Assembly (NCBI GenBank): GCA_035296905.1
Contig: DATHAA010000080.1
Span: 1-35,484 of the forward strand
Length of the DNA: 35,484 bases
Origin: DATEOR01 sp035296905
GTDB taxonomy: Bacteria > Actinomycetota > Thermoleophilia > Gaiellales > Gaiellaceae
Direction: 5' to 3'
Numbering within the stretch: the first letter of the stretch is position 1; each line of letters opens with the position of its first letter. Below the pieces are notes generated by a model. That model did no database searches. It was not told the DNA's origin and saw nothing but the letters and a program-made list of their open reading frames with translations. A program made the position numbers and the translations under genes. This document shows positions 16,675 to 23,872 of this stretch, in pieces.

Positions 16675-17815
16675 CCGAGTCGTCCGCTTCGGCCTGATCG
16701 GCGGCGGTCTGATGGGCCGGGAGTTCGCGAGCGCCGCGGCCCGCTGGATCCACCTCGATGACCTCGGAGTCTCACCCGAGCTTGCGGTCGTCTGCGACGC
16801 CAACCCCGACGTTCTCTCCTGGTACGAGCGGCTCCACCCACGACCACGCCTTACCGCGGATTACCGCGAGGTGCTCGAGGACGAAACCGTCGAGGCGGTG
16901 TACTGCGCTGTGCCCCATCATCTGCACGAGGAGATCTACATCGCCGCCGTTCAGGCTGGGAAGCACCTGCTCGGGGAGAAGCCCTTCGGGATCGACCTGG
17001 CGGCGAATGACGCGATCACAGCCGAGGTGGAGTCACATCCCGACCTCCTCGTCCGCTGCTCTTCGGAGCTCCCGTTCTACCCTGGGGGCCAAGAGGTCGT
17101 GCGCTGGGTTCGGAGCGGCCGCTTCGGCCGCGTCCTGGAAGTCCGCTCGCTCTTCCTCCATTCGAGCGACCTCGACCCTCAGAAGCCCATCAACTGGAAG
17201 CGCCTTGCTCGCTTCAACGGCGAGTACGGGTGCATGGGCGATCTCGGAATGCATGCCCTCCACCTGCCGCTGCGCGCCGGCTGGCTGCCGGCGAACGTCC
17301 GCGCCATCCTCTCCGACGTCTTCCCGGTACGCCCCGACGGTTTCGGCGGTACCGAACCGTGCGACACCTGGGACAACGCTGTCCTGCTTTGCGAGGTGAA
17401 GCAGGACGGTGACGCCTTCCCACTACGTGTCGAGACGAAGCGGATCGCTCCGGGCGAGACGAACACGTGGTCGATCGAGATCGACGGGACTGAAGGCTCG
17501 ATCGCCTACACGACCAAGTTTCCGAAGACTCTTCGCTTCATGGACTACGAGCCGGGAGAGTCCCAGGCCTGGCAGGTGGTCGATCTCGGCTCCCAGTCGG
17601 CGTATCCCACGATCACGGGAGCGATCTTCGAGTTCGGGTTCTCGGATGCGGTCCTCCAGATGTGGGCGGCCTACCTCGACGAGCTTGCCCACGGAAACGC
17701 CGGGATGCAGCAGCCGTTCCACTGCGCTACCCCTGCCGAAGCCGCCCAGACCCACCGCCTCTTCACGGCGGCACTCAAGTCGCAGCAGGACGCGACTACC
17801 GTCACGATCGCGTGA
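16667..17815 (+). CDS. Second Gfo/Idh/MocA family oxidoreductase
   Basis: NAD(P)-dependent dehydrogenase-like protein of 382 residues. The Rossmann motif FGLIGGGLMGREF is at the very N terminus, LLGEKPFGIDL carries the EKP motif, and CMGDLGMHALHLPLRAGW holds the catalytic His region. The start is a GTG overlapping the aldolase stop by 8 bp. It differs markedly from the paralogue at 11325: EYGCMGDLGMH is found where the first has GALGDLGAH, and the C-terminal domain is different, so it probably acts on another intermediate or in the opposite direction. Paired dehydrogenases of this superfamily occur in redox-assisted sugar remodelling, one oxidising and one reducing. The gene overlaps the GlcD-type oxidase gene in a GTGA. 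Confidence 0.86.
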   Translation: MASRVVRFGLIGGGLMGREFASAAARWIHLDDLGVSPELAVVCDANPDVLSWYERLHPRPRLTADYREVLEDETVEAVYCAVPHHLHEEIYIAAVQAGKHLLGEKPFGIDLAANDAITAEVESHPDLLVRCSSELPFYPGGQEVVRWVRSGRFGRVLEVRSLFLHSSDLDPQKPINWKRLARFNGEYGCMGDLGMHALHLPLRAGWLPANVRAILSDVFPVRPDGFGGTEPCDTWDNAVLLCEVKQDGDAFPLRVETKRIAPGETNTWSIEIDGTEGSIAYTTKFPKTLRFMDYEPGESQAWQVVDLGSQSAYPTITGAIFEFGFSDAVLQMWAAYLDELAHGNAGMQQPFHCATPAEAAQTHRLFTAALKSQQDATTVTIA

Positions 17816-19179
17816 CGGCCGCCGTCGTGCAACGCGAGCTGCGGTCGTTCCTCCCTCACGAATCCGTCCTCGTCGGTACCCCGGCGGCCTATCTCGTCGA
17901 CGAGACCGAGACGCGCGGAGTCAAGGGCCGCGCCGACGCCGTCGTCGTGCCGGGAACCGCCGACGAGGTAGCCGAGGTTGTCCGGTGGTGTTACGACCGT
18001 GGCGTTCCGATCATCCCGCGCGGAGGAGGGACGGGCTTCGCCGCAGGTGCCGTGCCGCTCGACGGTGGGGTCGTCGTCTCACTCGAGCGGCTCACTCGCG
18101 TTCGCATGTTCGATCCTCTGCTCTGGCGGATCTTTGTCGAGGCAGGCCTCAGAACCGCCGAGCTGCGACGCATCGTCCGCGAAAGCGGTCTCTTCTTCCC
18201 TCCGGATCCCGGTGCGGCCGAGCAATCGCAGATTGGCGGCAACATCGCCACAAACGCGGGCGGCCCGCACGCCTTCAAATACGGCGTCACCAGCGCCTGG
18301 GTCACGGGGCTCGAAGCAGTTCTGCCACCCGGCGAGATCGTCTCGGTGGGCGGTGCGATCCGCAAGGACGTCGCGGGCTACGATTTGAAAGGTCTTCTCG
18401 TCGGCTCGGAGGGCACCCTTGGGATCGTGACGGCGGCTTGGCTCCGGCTACTCCCTACTCCAGAAGCGTCGTACCCGGTCGCCGTCTTCTACCGCTCTGT
18501 CGAGGCCGGGTGCGAGGCGATCGAGGCTGTGCTCGGAAACGGCCTCGCCGTCGCCGCGCTGGAGTATCTCGACGGGTCAACTCTCCGGGCGGCCGGGCCC
18601 GCCTTCCCCGCGCCTGTCCCTACAGGCGCGGACTTTCTCGTGGTTGCCGAGGCGGACGGGTCGAAAGCGGAGGCTGCCAGAATGCGGGCCGCGCTGCTCG
18701 TCGTTCTCGGCGAGCAGGCGCTCGCCGTCCATGCGCCCGAGGAAACCGCCTCGATCGAAGCGCTCTGGCGCTGGCGGGACGGTGTGTCGATCGCGGTCAG
18801 CGCTCAGCTCGGAGGAAAGGTGAGCGAGGACATCGTCGTCCCCCTCGACCGGCTGGCGGAAGCCATTGAAGAGACGCTCGCCATCGGGAGCCGCCACGGT
18901 CTTTCTGCCTGCAGCTGGGGGCACGCAGGGGACGGCAACCTGCACGCCACGTTCCTGGTGTCGCCCGGGAGCGCCGATGAGCTCGAGCGCGCCGGGGCGG
19001 CTGCGGAAGAGCTCTTCTCGCTCGCGGTCTCGCTCGGCGGCTCGATCACCGGTGAGCACGGCGTCGGCATCGTGAAACGCGGCCGCCAGCAGTGGTCGGC
19101 CAGGAAGTCAGCACTCATGACGTCGGTGAAGGAAGCGTTCGATCCCCGAGGGCTGATGAACCCTGGAAAGAAGATCTGA
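17812..19179 (+). CDS. FAD-binding oxidoreductase, GlcD type
   Basis: Glycolate/D-lactate oxidase-type flavoprotein of 455 residues. The FAD domain shows VPIIPRGGGTGFAAGAVPL, then QIGGNIATNAGGPHAFKYG, and DVAGYDLKGLLVGSEGTLG. The C-terminal domain carries CSWGHAGDGNLHATF and ITGEHGVGIVKRG, both closely matching GlcD, and ends AFDPRGLMNPGKKI. The start GTG sits in a GTGA overlap with the previous gene. GlcD normally works with GlcE and GlcF; neither is present here, so LutB or another Fe-S protein may accept its electrons. It is the last gene of the long + strand string and is followed by a hairpin and decayed sequence. Confidence 0.88.
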   Translation: MTAAVVQRELRSFLPHESVLVGTPAAYLVDETETRGVKGRADAVVVPGTADEVAEVVRWCYDRGVPIIPRGGGTGFAAGAVPLDGGVVVSLERLTRVRMFDPLLWRIFVEAGLRTAELRRIVRESGLFFPPDPGAAEQSQIGGNIATNAGGPHAFKYGVTSAWVTGLEAVLPPGEIVSVGGAIRKDVAGYDLKGLLVGSEGTLGIVTAAWLRLLPTPEASYPVAVFYRSVEAGCEAIEAVLGNGLAVAALEYLDGSTLRAAGPAFPAPVPTGADFLVVAEADGSKAEAARMRAALLVVLGEQALAVHAPEETASIEALWRWRDGVSIAVSAQLGGKVSEDIVVPLDRLAEAIEETLAIGSRHGLSACSWGHAGDGNLHATFLVSPGSADELERAGAAAEELFSLAVSLGGSITGEHGVGIVKRGRQQWSARKSALMTSVKEAFDPRGLMNPGKKI

Positions 19180-19181
19180 TG

Positions 19182-19202
19182 GCCGCCGAAAGTCCAGGCG
19201 GC
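19182..19202 (+). terminator. Possible terminator hairpin after the catabolic operon
   Basis: GCCGCC at 19182-19187 can pair with GGCGGC at 19197-19202 across a 9-base loop, 3 bases after the stop of the GlcD-type gene. There is no T-tract, so it would be a weak or non-canonical intrinsic terminator. It is supported by position more than by structure. Confidence 0.3.
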
Positions 19203-19262
19203 TTAGGCCCTGGGCTTCCGGGCGGGTCGCCGCGAACGCAACGATCGCTGAGCATACGGCGC

Positions 19263-19510
19263 TTACCGGGTCGACCGTTCCCGCGCCTCCGAGTAGACGC
19301 CCGCATCCGCGCGAGCGTCGTTCGACCGTGACCCTACGAGGTCCCAGATCTCCATCCGGCCCTTGCACTTGACGAGGATCGTTCCCCGTCGCTTGCAGAC
19401 GAACTCATCATTCAGCAGCTCGTACGTCGTGCGCGTTATCTAGATCTCGCCGGGCGGCTCTAAGACTCTATTTACGAACTGCGGATAGCCTGACGGCCCC
19501 CAGATGAATG
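19263..19510 (-). pseudogene. Remnant of a class III adenylate/guanylate cyclase C-terminus
   Basis: On the minus strand, reading from about 19510, the sequence gives FVNRVLEPPGEI, a stop (TAG at 19442-19440), then ITRTTYELLNDEFVCKRRG and TILVKCKGRMEIWDLVG, ending at a TAA at 19265-19263. This matches the end of class III nucleotidyl cyclases, where a substrate-like NTASRMES...GEIQVS block is followed by TYELL..FVCEPRG and VKGKGEMETW. The in-frame stop sits where the family has Gln (CAG to TAG), the catalytic part is missing, and nothing resembling a start is visible. It is a dead fragment. It lies next to another remnant on the opposite strand. Confidence 0.6.
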
Positions 19511-19579
19511 ACGATGTGAGTAGCTCCTTACCCTGGGCGCCACGCCCTTGCGTTGGAGCTTGCGGCGCATGCGGCTCTG

Positions 19580-19731
19580 GCTCTTTGGGGTACTTACCCC
19601 GCTTGCTAGGCCGGACGCGCACTCTGGACTCCTACGCGTCGCGCCTCCGCCGAAAGCTGAACCGCGACGGAGACGCGGGGTACGTCCTGAACGTCTGGGG
19701 CGTGGGCTACCGCCTCAGTGCCCTCAGCTGA
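19580..19731 (+). pseudogene. Remnant of an OmpR-type response regulator DNA-binding domain
   Basis: The last 36 codons before the TGA at 19729 read GRTRTLDSYASRLRRKLNRD and then YVLNVWGVGYRLSALS. This is the recognition helix and wing of the OmpR/PhoB winged-helix domain, in the form common in actinobacteria (GRTRTLDSHASRLRRKL and NVWGVGYRL). Upstream the match is lost after LGYLPRLL, which may still reflect the VWGYRS region, and no receiver domain or upstream winged-helix sequence is present. Only a fragment is left. It converges with the small gene on the minus strand, whose stop codon begins immediately after this one. Confidence 0.6.
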
Positions 19732-20020
19732 TCAGGTCCGGGCCTGCTGCTCTTCCTCGACGTCGACGTCGGGGTCGAGCTCGTTCGCGTGCTGCGTGGT
19801 CATCTCAGCCTCGCGCCGGTCCGCCTCCGCCCGCTGCGCCATCGCTCGGCGGCCGCGCGGCGCTCGTCCGCCTCCTGCGCGCGGGTATCCGCCTGCTGGC
19901 GGAGCTCCCGCGCCTCGCCACGCTGCTCGTCCAGACGACGCGAGCGTCGGGCACTGAGCCAGATGAGCGCCAGCACGACGACGAGGCGACGACGATGAGG
20001 ATCCAGATCCAAGCGTCCAT
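19732..20020 (-). pseudogene. Small membrane-anchored coiled-coil protein, broken by two apparent 1-base deletions
   Basis: Starting at the ATG at 20020 the frame gives MDAWIWILIVVA and then goes wrong near 19985. One frame over it continues VVVLALIWLSARRSRRLDEQ and a Glu/Arg/Ala-rich helix RGEARELRQQADTRAQEADE. Near 19845 a second shift is needed to reach MAQRAEADRREAEMTTQHAN and the acidic end ELDPDVDVEEEQQART. The span is 289 bases; adding two bases gives exactly 97 codons. The predicted product has one N-terminal transmembrane helix, a coiled coil and an LDPDVD-type acidic tail, a form I associate with small actinobacterial hypothetical proteins. A ribosome-site-like GGGAGG precedes the ATG. 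Either a decayed gene or sequence errors. Confidence 0.5.
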
Positions 20021-20072
20021 GTGAACCTCCCGCTCTTTTTGCCAGGGCACCCGAAGAGCGGAGTCGCCACAC

Positions 20073-20390
20073 TCAGAGGAGGCGCGCGAGGGCGGTCACG
20101 CCCGCCGCCGCAACGACGATGACGAGGAGTGGCGCGCGCAGGCGGATCGCCACGATTGCGGCCACGATCCCGAGGAGCCGCTCGTCGAAGACAAACTTGC
20201 GGTCGGCGCCGACCGCCTGCGTGACGACGAGCGCGGCGAGGAGGGCCGGCGGGAGCATGTCCACGATCCCGGCCAGCTGGGGCGAAAGTGTGCGGCCGCC
20301 GAGGAGCACCGGCCCGATCGCCTTGCAGACGATCGTCCCGGCGGCCACGATCGAGACGACGAGCCAGGTGGAGCTCAGCGCTTTCTCCAA
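20073..20390 (-). CDS. azlD: AzlD family branched-chain amino acid transport subunit
   Basis: Small integral membrane protein of 105 residues, the partner of AzlC in export of branched-chain amino acids and analogues. Hydrophobic segments are WLVVSIVAAGTIVCKAIGPV, LPPALLAALVVTQAV and the last stretch LLVIVVAAAGVTALARLL. The motif GRTLSPQLAGIVDMLPPALLA is typical of the family. I chose the TTG at 20390 (reading MEKALSSTW) because it gives the normal length and overlaps the azlC stop by 16 bp; no ATG or GTG is available nearby. It is the last clear gene of this minus-strand operon. Confidence 0.8.
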   Translation of the reverse strand: MEKALSSTWLVVSIVAAGTIVCKAIGPVLLGGRTLSPQLAGIVDMLPPALLAALVVTQAVGADRKFVFDERLLGIVAAIVAIRLRAPLLVIVVAAAGVTALARLL

Positions 20391-21037
20391 CCGACGAGAC
20401 ACCCCGCCGTGGCGGCGATGATCGGGACACCGGGAGCGGTGAACGGGACGAGGGCGAACGCGATCGTCCCGCCTATGAGCGCCGCAACGACCGCGCGGCG
20501 GGAGTGGATCTGCAGGACCAGCAGCCCGAGGAAGAGGGCGGCGAACGCCGCGTCGAGCCCGAGGGAGTCCGGATCTCCGAGCGCCTCGCCGCCGAGTGCG
20601 CCCGCGGCAGTTCCCGTCACCCAGCACGTGTAGAGAACGAGGCCTGCGCCGATGAGGACGCCGCGGTCGAAGGTGCCGTCGCGACGGCGCGAGAACGCCC
20701 ACGACTCGTCCACCACGAGTTGGCCTTCGAGGAGTCTCCGCAACGGACCGCCTTGCAGGATCGATGCGACCGAGATTCCGATGGGGACGTAACGGGCGTT
20801 CAGGAGGATCGCCGCAGTCGCCGCGGCGCCGACGCTTCCCGCCGCGCTCAGTACCGAGGCGGCCGCGAACTGCGCCGAGCCGGCGAAGGTCGTCGCCGAC
20901 ATCACGACCGACGCGACCGCGCCCATCCCCGCCGACTGGGCGAGAAGGCCGAACGAGACGCCGAAGACGAGGACTGCCGGGGCGATCGTCGCCGCCCGGC
21001 GCGCGCCGGCCCTATACGGGCTCGGCGACCCAGTCAC
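20375..21037 (-). CDS. azlC: AzlC family ABC-like/branched-chain amino acid permease
   Basis: Polytopic membrane protein of 220 residues, the large subunit of the AzlCD exporter. Family blocks are PAVLVFGVSFGLLAQSAGM, SATTFAGSAQFAAASVL, AILLNARYVPIGISVA and VDESWAFS. About five to seven membrane helices can be drawn. The start is a GTG, overlapping the glycosylase gene by 26 bp. AzlCD removes branched-chain amino acid analogues or excess leucine-type compounds in other bacteria; its place at the end of a DNA-repair gene string has no evident functional meaning and may be operon hitch-hiking. Confidence 0.88.
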   Translation of the reverse strand: MTGSPSPYRAGARRAATIAPAVLVFGVSFGLLAQSAGMGAVASVVMSATTFAGSAQFAAASVLSAAGSVGAAATAAILLNARYVPIGISVASILQGGPLRRLLEGQLVVDESWAFSRRRDGTFDRGVLIGAGLVLYTCWVTGTAAGALGGEALGDPDSLGLDAAFAALFLGLLVLQIHSRRAVVAALIGGTIAFALVPFTAPGVPIIAATAGCLVGWRKR

Positions 21038-21929
21038 GTGTGAGGAAGAGCCAGAAGGCGAGCCCGGAGTAGCGTCCGTAGCGTCGGAAGCGGCGCTCGA
21101 TCGCCGTGTCCTTCGCCTTCCGGCCGTTCAGGCTCGCATACGTCGGGCGGGTCCAGGAGTCGAGCACGAGTCTCGAGTAACGGCCGATGAGCATCATGAT
21201 GTGCGCCGCCGCGTAGGGGCCGACTCCGGGGAGGGAGAGCAGGCGCGCCGCCACCTCGTCGTCGTGAAGGTCGTCAGGGTCGGCGGTCGCGAGCTCCTCC
21301 AGATCGATCTCGCCGGAGGCGACGGACTCGGCGAGGGAGCGCAGGTAGGCGCCGCGGTAGCCGCTCCTCGCGACATCGCGGTAGAAGGACTCCGGCGCCG
21401 CGGCCATGGCGGCGGGGGAGGGGAAAGCGTGACCGAACGGGCTGTCCGGCGCCGCTCCCGCGGCGGGCTCGCCGAGGTGCTGGACGATCGCGTTCACCAT
21501 GCGCACGGTTCCCGACCACGCGGTGTTCGTGGTGCAGATCGTCTTCACCACGTCCTCGTAGACCGTCTGGCTCCGCATCAGCCGGCCTGCGCCCTGGGTC
21601 ACCCAGTCGAGATCGGGATCTTCTGCTGCGAGCGCATAGAACTCGGATAGGTCCTCGTCGATTCGAAGGATGTGCCGCACGCCGTCGAGCGTGGCCTCGG
21701 AGCGCTTCCCCGACTTGCCGGTGACCGACGCCTTGCCCGAGCCGCATTCGCGGACGACCAGCGTCTGAGGGCGGCCGCGCGGAAGCGCCACGGTGGTCTC
21801 GAGCACACGCCTCTTCTCGTCGATCCGATTCGGCGGAAGGTCGGCGACCCCGTGGGACATGATCGTCCGCCAGAGGTCGACGCGCTCGCCGCCGGCGCCC
21901 CGGAGGGGCAGGGTCGCGCTCCAGGTCAC
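21012..21929 (-). CDS. HhH-GPD DNA glycosylase (AlkA/OGG1-like)
   Basis: Base-excision repair glycosylase of 305 residues. The helix-hairpin-helix LPGVGPYAAAHIMML is at residues 233-247, followed by the catalytic Asp257 in RLVLDSW. TTNTAWSGTVRMVNAIVQ earlier resembles the conserved helix of AlkA/OGG1-like enzymes. No Cys cluster for a 4Fe-4S centre is present, which argues against Nth/MutY. The N-terminal 100 residues look like an AlkA/OGG1-type antiparallel beta domain. The GTG start overlaps the cupin stop (GTGA). Location two genes downstream of an O6-alkylguanine alkyltransferase and an ECF sigma factor suggests removal of alkylated bases; substrate range is inferred. Confidence 0.82.
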   Translation of the reverse strand: MTWSATLPLRGAGGERVDLWRTIMSHGVADLPPNRIDEKRRVLETTVALPRGRPQTLVVRECGSGKASVTGKSGKRSEATLDGVRHILRIDEDLSEFYALAAEDPDLDWVTQGAGRLMRSQTVYEDVVKTICTTNTAWSGTVRMVNAIVQHLGEPAAGAAPDSPFGHAFPSPAAMAAAPESFYRDVARSGYRGAYLRSLAESVASGEIDLEELATADPDDLHDDEVAARLLSLPGVGPYAAAHIMMLIGRYSRLVLDSWTRPTYASLNGRKAKDTAIERRFRRYGRYSGLAFWLFLTRDWVAEPV

Positions 21930-22342
21930 GAAGCCGATGCCGGGTCGTACTTCTGCTCCCAGTCCGAGACTCCGAACGTCTCGCCGGGAGCTCCCCCAAG
22001 GCAGAGGACGGTCGTCCCCGGCTCGTGCGCGACGGCCGAGCGGATCGACGCCGGATCGGGCACGTAGACGAAGGTGCCGGCGGGAGCCTCCACGTTCCCG
22101 CCGTCGACCGTGAACGTCGCGCTCCCCTTGGAGACGAAGAAGAGCTCCTCGTGCTTCGTGTCGGCCTCGTCGTGCTCGCCGACGAGCTCGCCTTTCTGAG
22201 TAGTCGTATAGGCGTTGACCCCGAACGACTGGATCCCGAAATGGATGCGGACCGCATGCCAGTCCCGCTCGCCCTCTTCCCTGTCGACCGGCGGCTCCGG
22301 AATCTGGTCGATGTGGGTCACCTGGTAGCCGGCCTCGCTCAT
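21926..22342 (-). CDS. Cupin domain protein
   Basis: Single-domain cupin of 138 residues. Likely metal ligands are in GEHDEADTKHEELFFVSKG; the second motif PAGTFVYVPDPASIRSAVA lacks the final His of the classical motif, so metal binding may be incomplete. The opening QVTHIDQIPEPP and the phrase GVNAYTTTQKGE belong to a subgroup I have seen only as hypothetical proteins. An excellent GGGAGG precedes the ATG, and the 3' end overlaps the glycosylase start by 4 bp. It is located within an alkylation-repair operon; a role in detoxification or sensing is possible but not shown. Confidence 0.78.
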   Translation of the reverse strand: MSEAGYQVTHIDQIPEPPVDREEGERDWHAVRIHFGIQSFGVNAYTTTQKGELVGEHDEADTKHEELFFVSKGSATFTVDGGNVEAPAGTFVYVPDPASIRSAVAHEPGTTVLCLGGAPGETFGVSDWEQKYDPASAS

Positions 22343-22369
22343 GCGTCCCTCCCTTGTCGTCTGACTCCG

Positions 22370-22809
22370 CTACGGAGAGGTTATTCGCAGCCGGTCACCC
22401 GCCGAGATGCCCCAGCCAGCGAACGCGCCCTCGTTGACCTCGAGTGCACCTCGGTAGGCGACTCCCGGGTCGTAGAGCGGACACGGGTCCGCGTCGCATG
22501 GCTCCATGTCGAGGATCTTCAGGATGCGCCCGTCCCCGGCGTAGAAGGCGATCGAGAGCGGAATGAGGGTGTTCTTCATCCAGAAGGGGCCGGCGTGGTC
22601 CTCCGTGTAGACGAACGCCATCCCCGCGTCGGCGGGCAGCGTGGTTCGGCCCATGAGGCCCTGCTCCCGCTCCGCCGGCGTGTCGGCGACCTCGATCGAG
22701 ATCGTCGTCTGCTCGCCCCCATGTGAGAGGACGGCCTGCGCTCCGGGCTTCGAGCCGTCCCCGCCGCCGCAGCCGGCGAGGACGGCGAGTGCCGCCGCCA
22801 GGAGCGCCC
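22370..22809 (-). CDS. DUF192 family lipoprotein; start codon not resolved
   Basis: About 146 residues. The short hydrophobic stretch ALLAAALAVLAGC is a lipoprotein signal with the lipobox Cys near 22771, so the mature protein is probably tethered outside the membrane. The DUF192 domain follows: EVADTPAEREQGLMGRTTLP, MAFVYTEDHAGPFWMKNT and IPLSIAFYAGDGRI. No ATG, GTG or TTG lies just before the signal; the nearest, a TTG at 22897, would add about 30 residues with no signal character. One T inserted after the G at 22809 would turn TAGGGCG into TAGTGGCG, giving a GTG that overlaps the alkyltransferase stop. AAGGAGG is well placed for that start. Function of DUF192 is unknown. Confidence 0.72.
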
Positions 22810-23372
22810 TAGACGAGGGTCCCTCCTTCGAGGCTGAGGAGGAGCTGTTTGCGCTCGAGGCCGCCGGCGTACCCGACGAGGCTGCCGGTCGAGCCAACGA
22901 TGCGGTGGCACGGAACGACGATGGGCACGGGGTTGCGGTTGAGCGCACCGCCCACCGCCCGAGCCGCCTTCGGCTTTCCGATGCGCGTCGCGAGGCCGCC
23001 GTACGTGTCCACGCGCCCGTAGGGGACGCGCTGGAGCTCGGCGAGGACGCTCTGCTGGAAGGCGGGCAGGGCGCTCAGGTCGACCGGGAGGTCGAACTCG
23101 TGGCGCCGGCCTTCGAAATACTCGTCGAGCTCGCGGCGGGCTTCGTCCACGGGCCGGGCCGCCCGGAGCACGCGCACGCCGTGCAGGCGGGAAAGGCGCT
23201 CGACCTCAGCCTCCGGATCGGGATCGAAGGCAATCTCGCAGAGGCCGCGTTCGGTTGTGGCGACGAGGAGCGGGCCGATCGGGGAGTCGGTCAGGTCGTA
23301 GGCGACGTCGAGGAGGGCCTCGGCGGCCGCCCGCTCGCGGAAGGCGAGGTCGGTCTTGGCGGGAACGGTCAT
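22809..23372 (-). CDS. ogt: Methylated-DNA-[protein]-cysteine S-methyltransferase (Ogt type)
   Basis: Suicide DNA-repair protein of 187 residues that takes the alkyl group from O6-alkylguanine or O4-alkylthymine onto its own Cys. The active-site motif VPCHRIVG places the acceptor at Cys155. The DNA-binding helix FQQSVLAELQRVPYGRVDTY and the Asn hinge in GGALNRNPVP are present, as is LVGYAGGLERKQLLL after the active site. The first 25 residues (to about ALLDVAYD) are longer than usual. The ATG overlaps the sigma-factor stop in an ATGA, so both are translated together, and the sigma factor may drive the repair gene. Confidence 0.92.
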   Translation of the reverse strand: MTVPAKTDLAFRERAAAEALLDVAYDLTDSPIGPLLVATTERGLCEIAFDPDPEAEVERLSRLHGVRVLRAARPVDEARRELDEYFEGRRHEFDLPVDLSALPAFQQSVLAELQRVPYGRVDTYGGLATRIGKPKAARAVGGALNRNPVPIVVPCHRIVGSTGSLVGYAGGLERKQLLLSLEGGTLV

Positions 23373-23830
23373 GTCATCCTCCTGCGCAGCCGCCGGACTC
23401 CGGACGAGGCGGCCTGACGGGCCGCGTCCTCGCTGGAGCCGAGCGCTGTCGCGATGTCTGCATAGTCCAGGTCGTAGCCGTAGCGAAGGACGACCGCCGC
23501 CCGCTCGGTCGCCGGAAGGTCGCCTGTGAGATGGTCGAGCTCGGCGTACACCGGGCGGCTGTCGTCAGCCGGCAGCTCGGGGATCTCCGCTGTGGGCCTC
23601 CTCCTCCGGCGTTCGTCGATTGCGACCCGGGTTGCGATCCGGTAGGCCCACGCGCGCAGGTGTCGCCCGTGCTGGAGGCTCGGGTACCCGCGCAGGGCAC
23701 GGAGGAACGTCTCCTGGAAGGCATCGTCGGCCGCGTCCCGGCCGGCGAGCTTGCCGAGATACCCGTAGATCTCGTCGCGGTACTCCTCGTAGAAGCGTTC
23801 GAAGGGCGGTATCGCCACGGCGTTCATCAT
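23369..23830 (-). CDS. ECF-type RNA polymerase sigma factor
   Basis: Short sigma-70 family protein of 153 residues with only regions 2 and 4. Region 2 runs from FERFYEEYRDEIYGYLGKLA through DDAFQETFLRALRGYP to HLRAWAYRIATRVAIDERRR. Region 4 is LPATERAAVVLRYGYDLDYA followed by DIATALGSSEDAARQAASSG. Start is one of two tandem ATGs (23830 or 23827). It heads an operon with ogt, a DUF192 gene, a cupin and a DNA glycosylase, which suggests that it controls a response to alkylating stress. No anti-sigma gene is next to it. The divergent kinase gene starts only 42 bp away, so the promoters overlap. Confidence 0.88.
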   Translation of the reverse strand: MMNAVAIPPFERFYEEYRDEIYGYLGKLAGRDAADDAFQETFLRALRGYPSLQHGRHLRAWAYRIATRVAIDERRRRRPTAEIPELPADDSRPVYAELDHLTGDLPATERAAVVLRYGYDLDYADIATALGSSEDAARQAASSGVRRLRRRMT

Positions 23831-23872
23831 CTGCTGTAACGCGCCGGCTCGCTGAGATGTGAGACTGCCGCC

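Noticed and set aside
20288..21043. A 251-codon plus-strand open frame across azlD/azlC
   Set aside because: Composition is low-complexity Arg/Asp/Glu and it lies opposite the two clear transporter genes.
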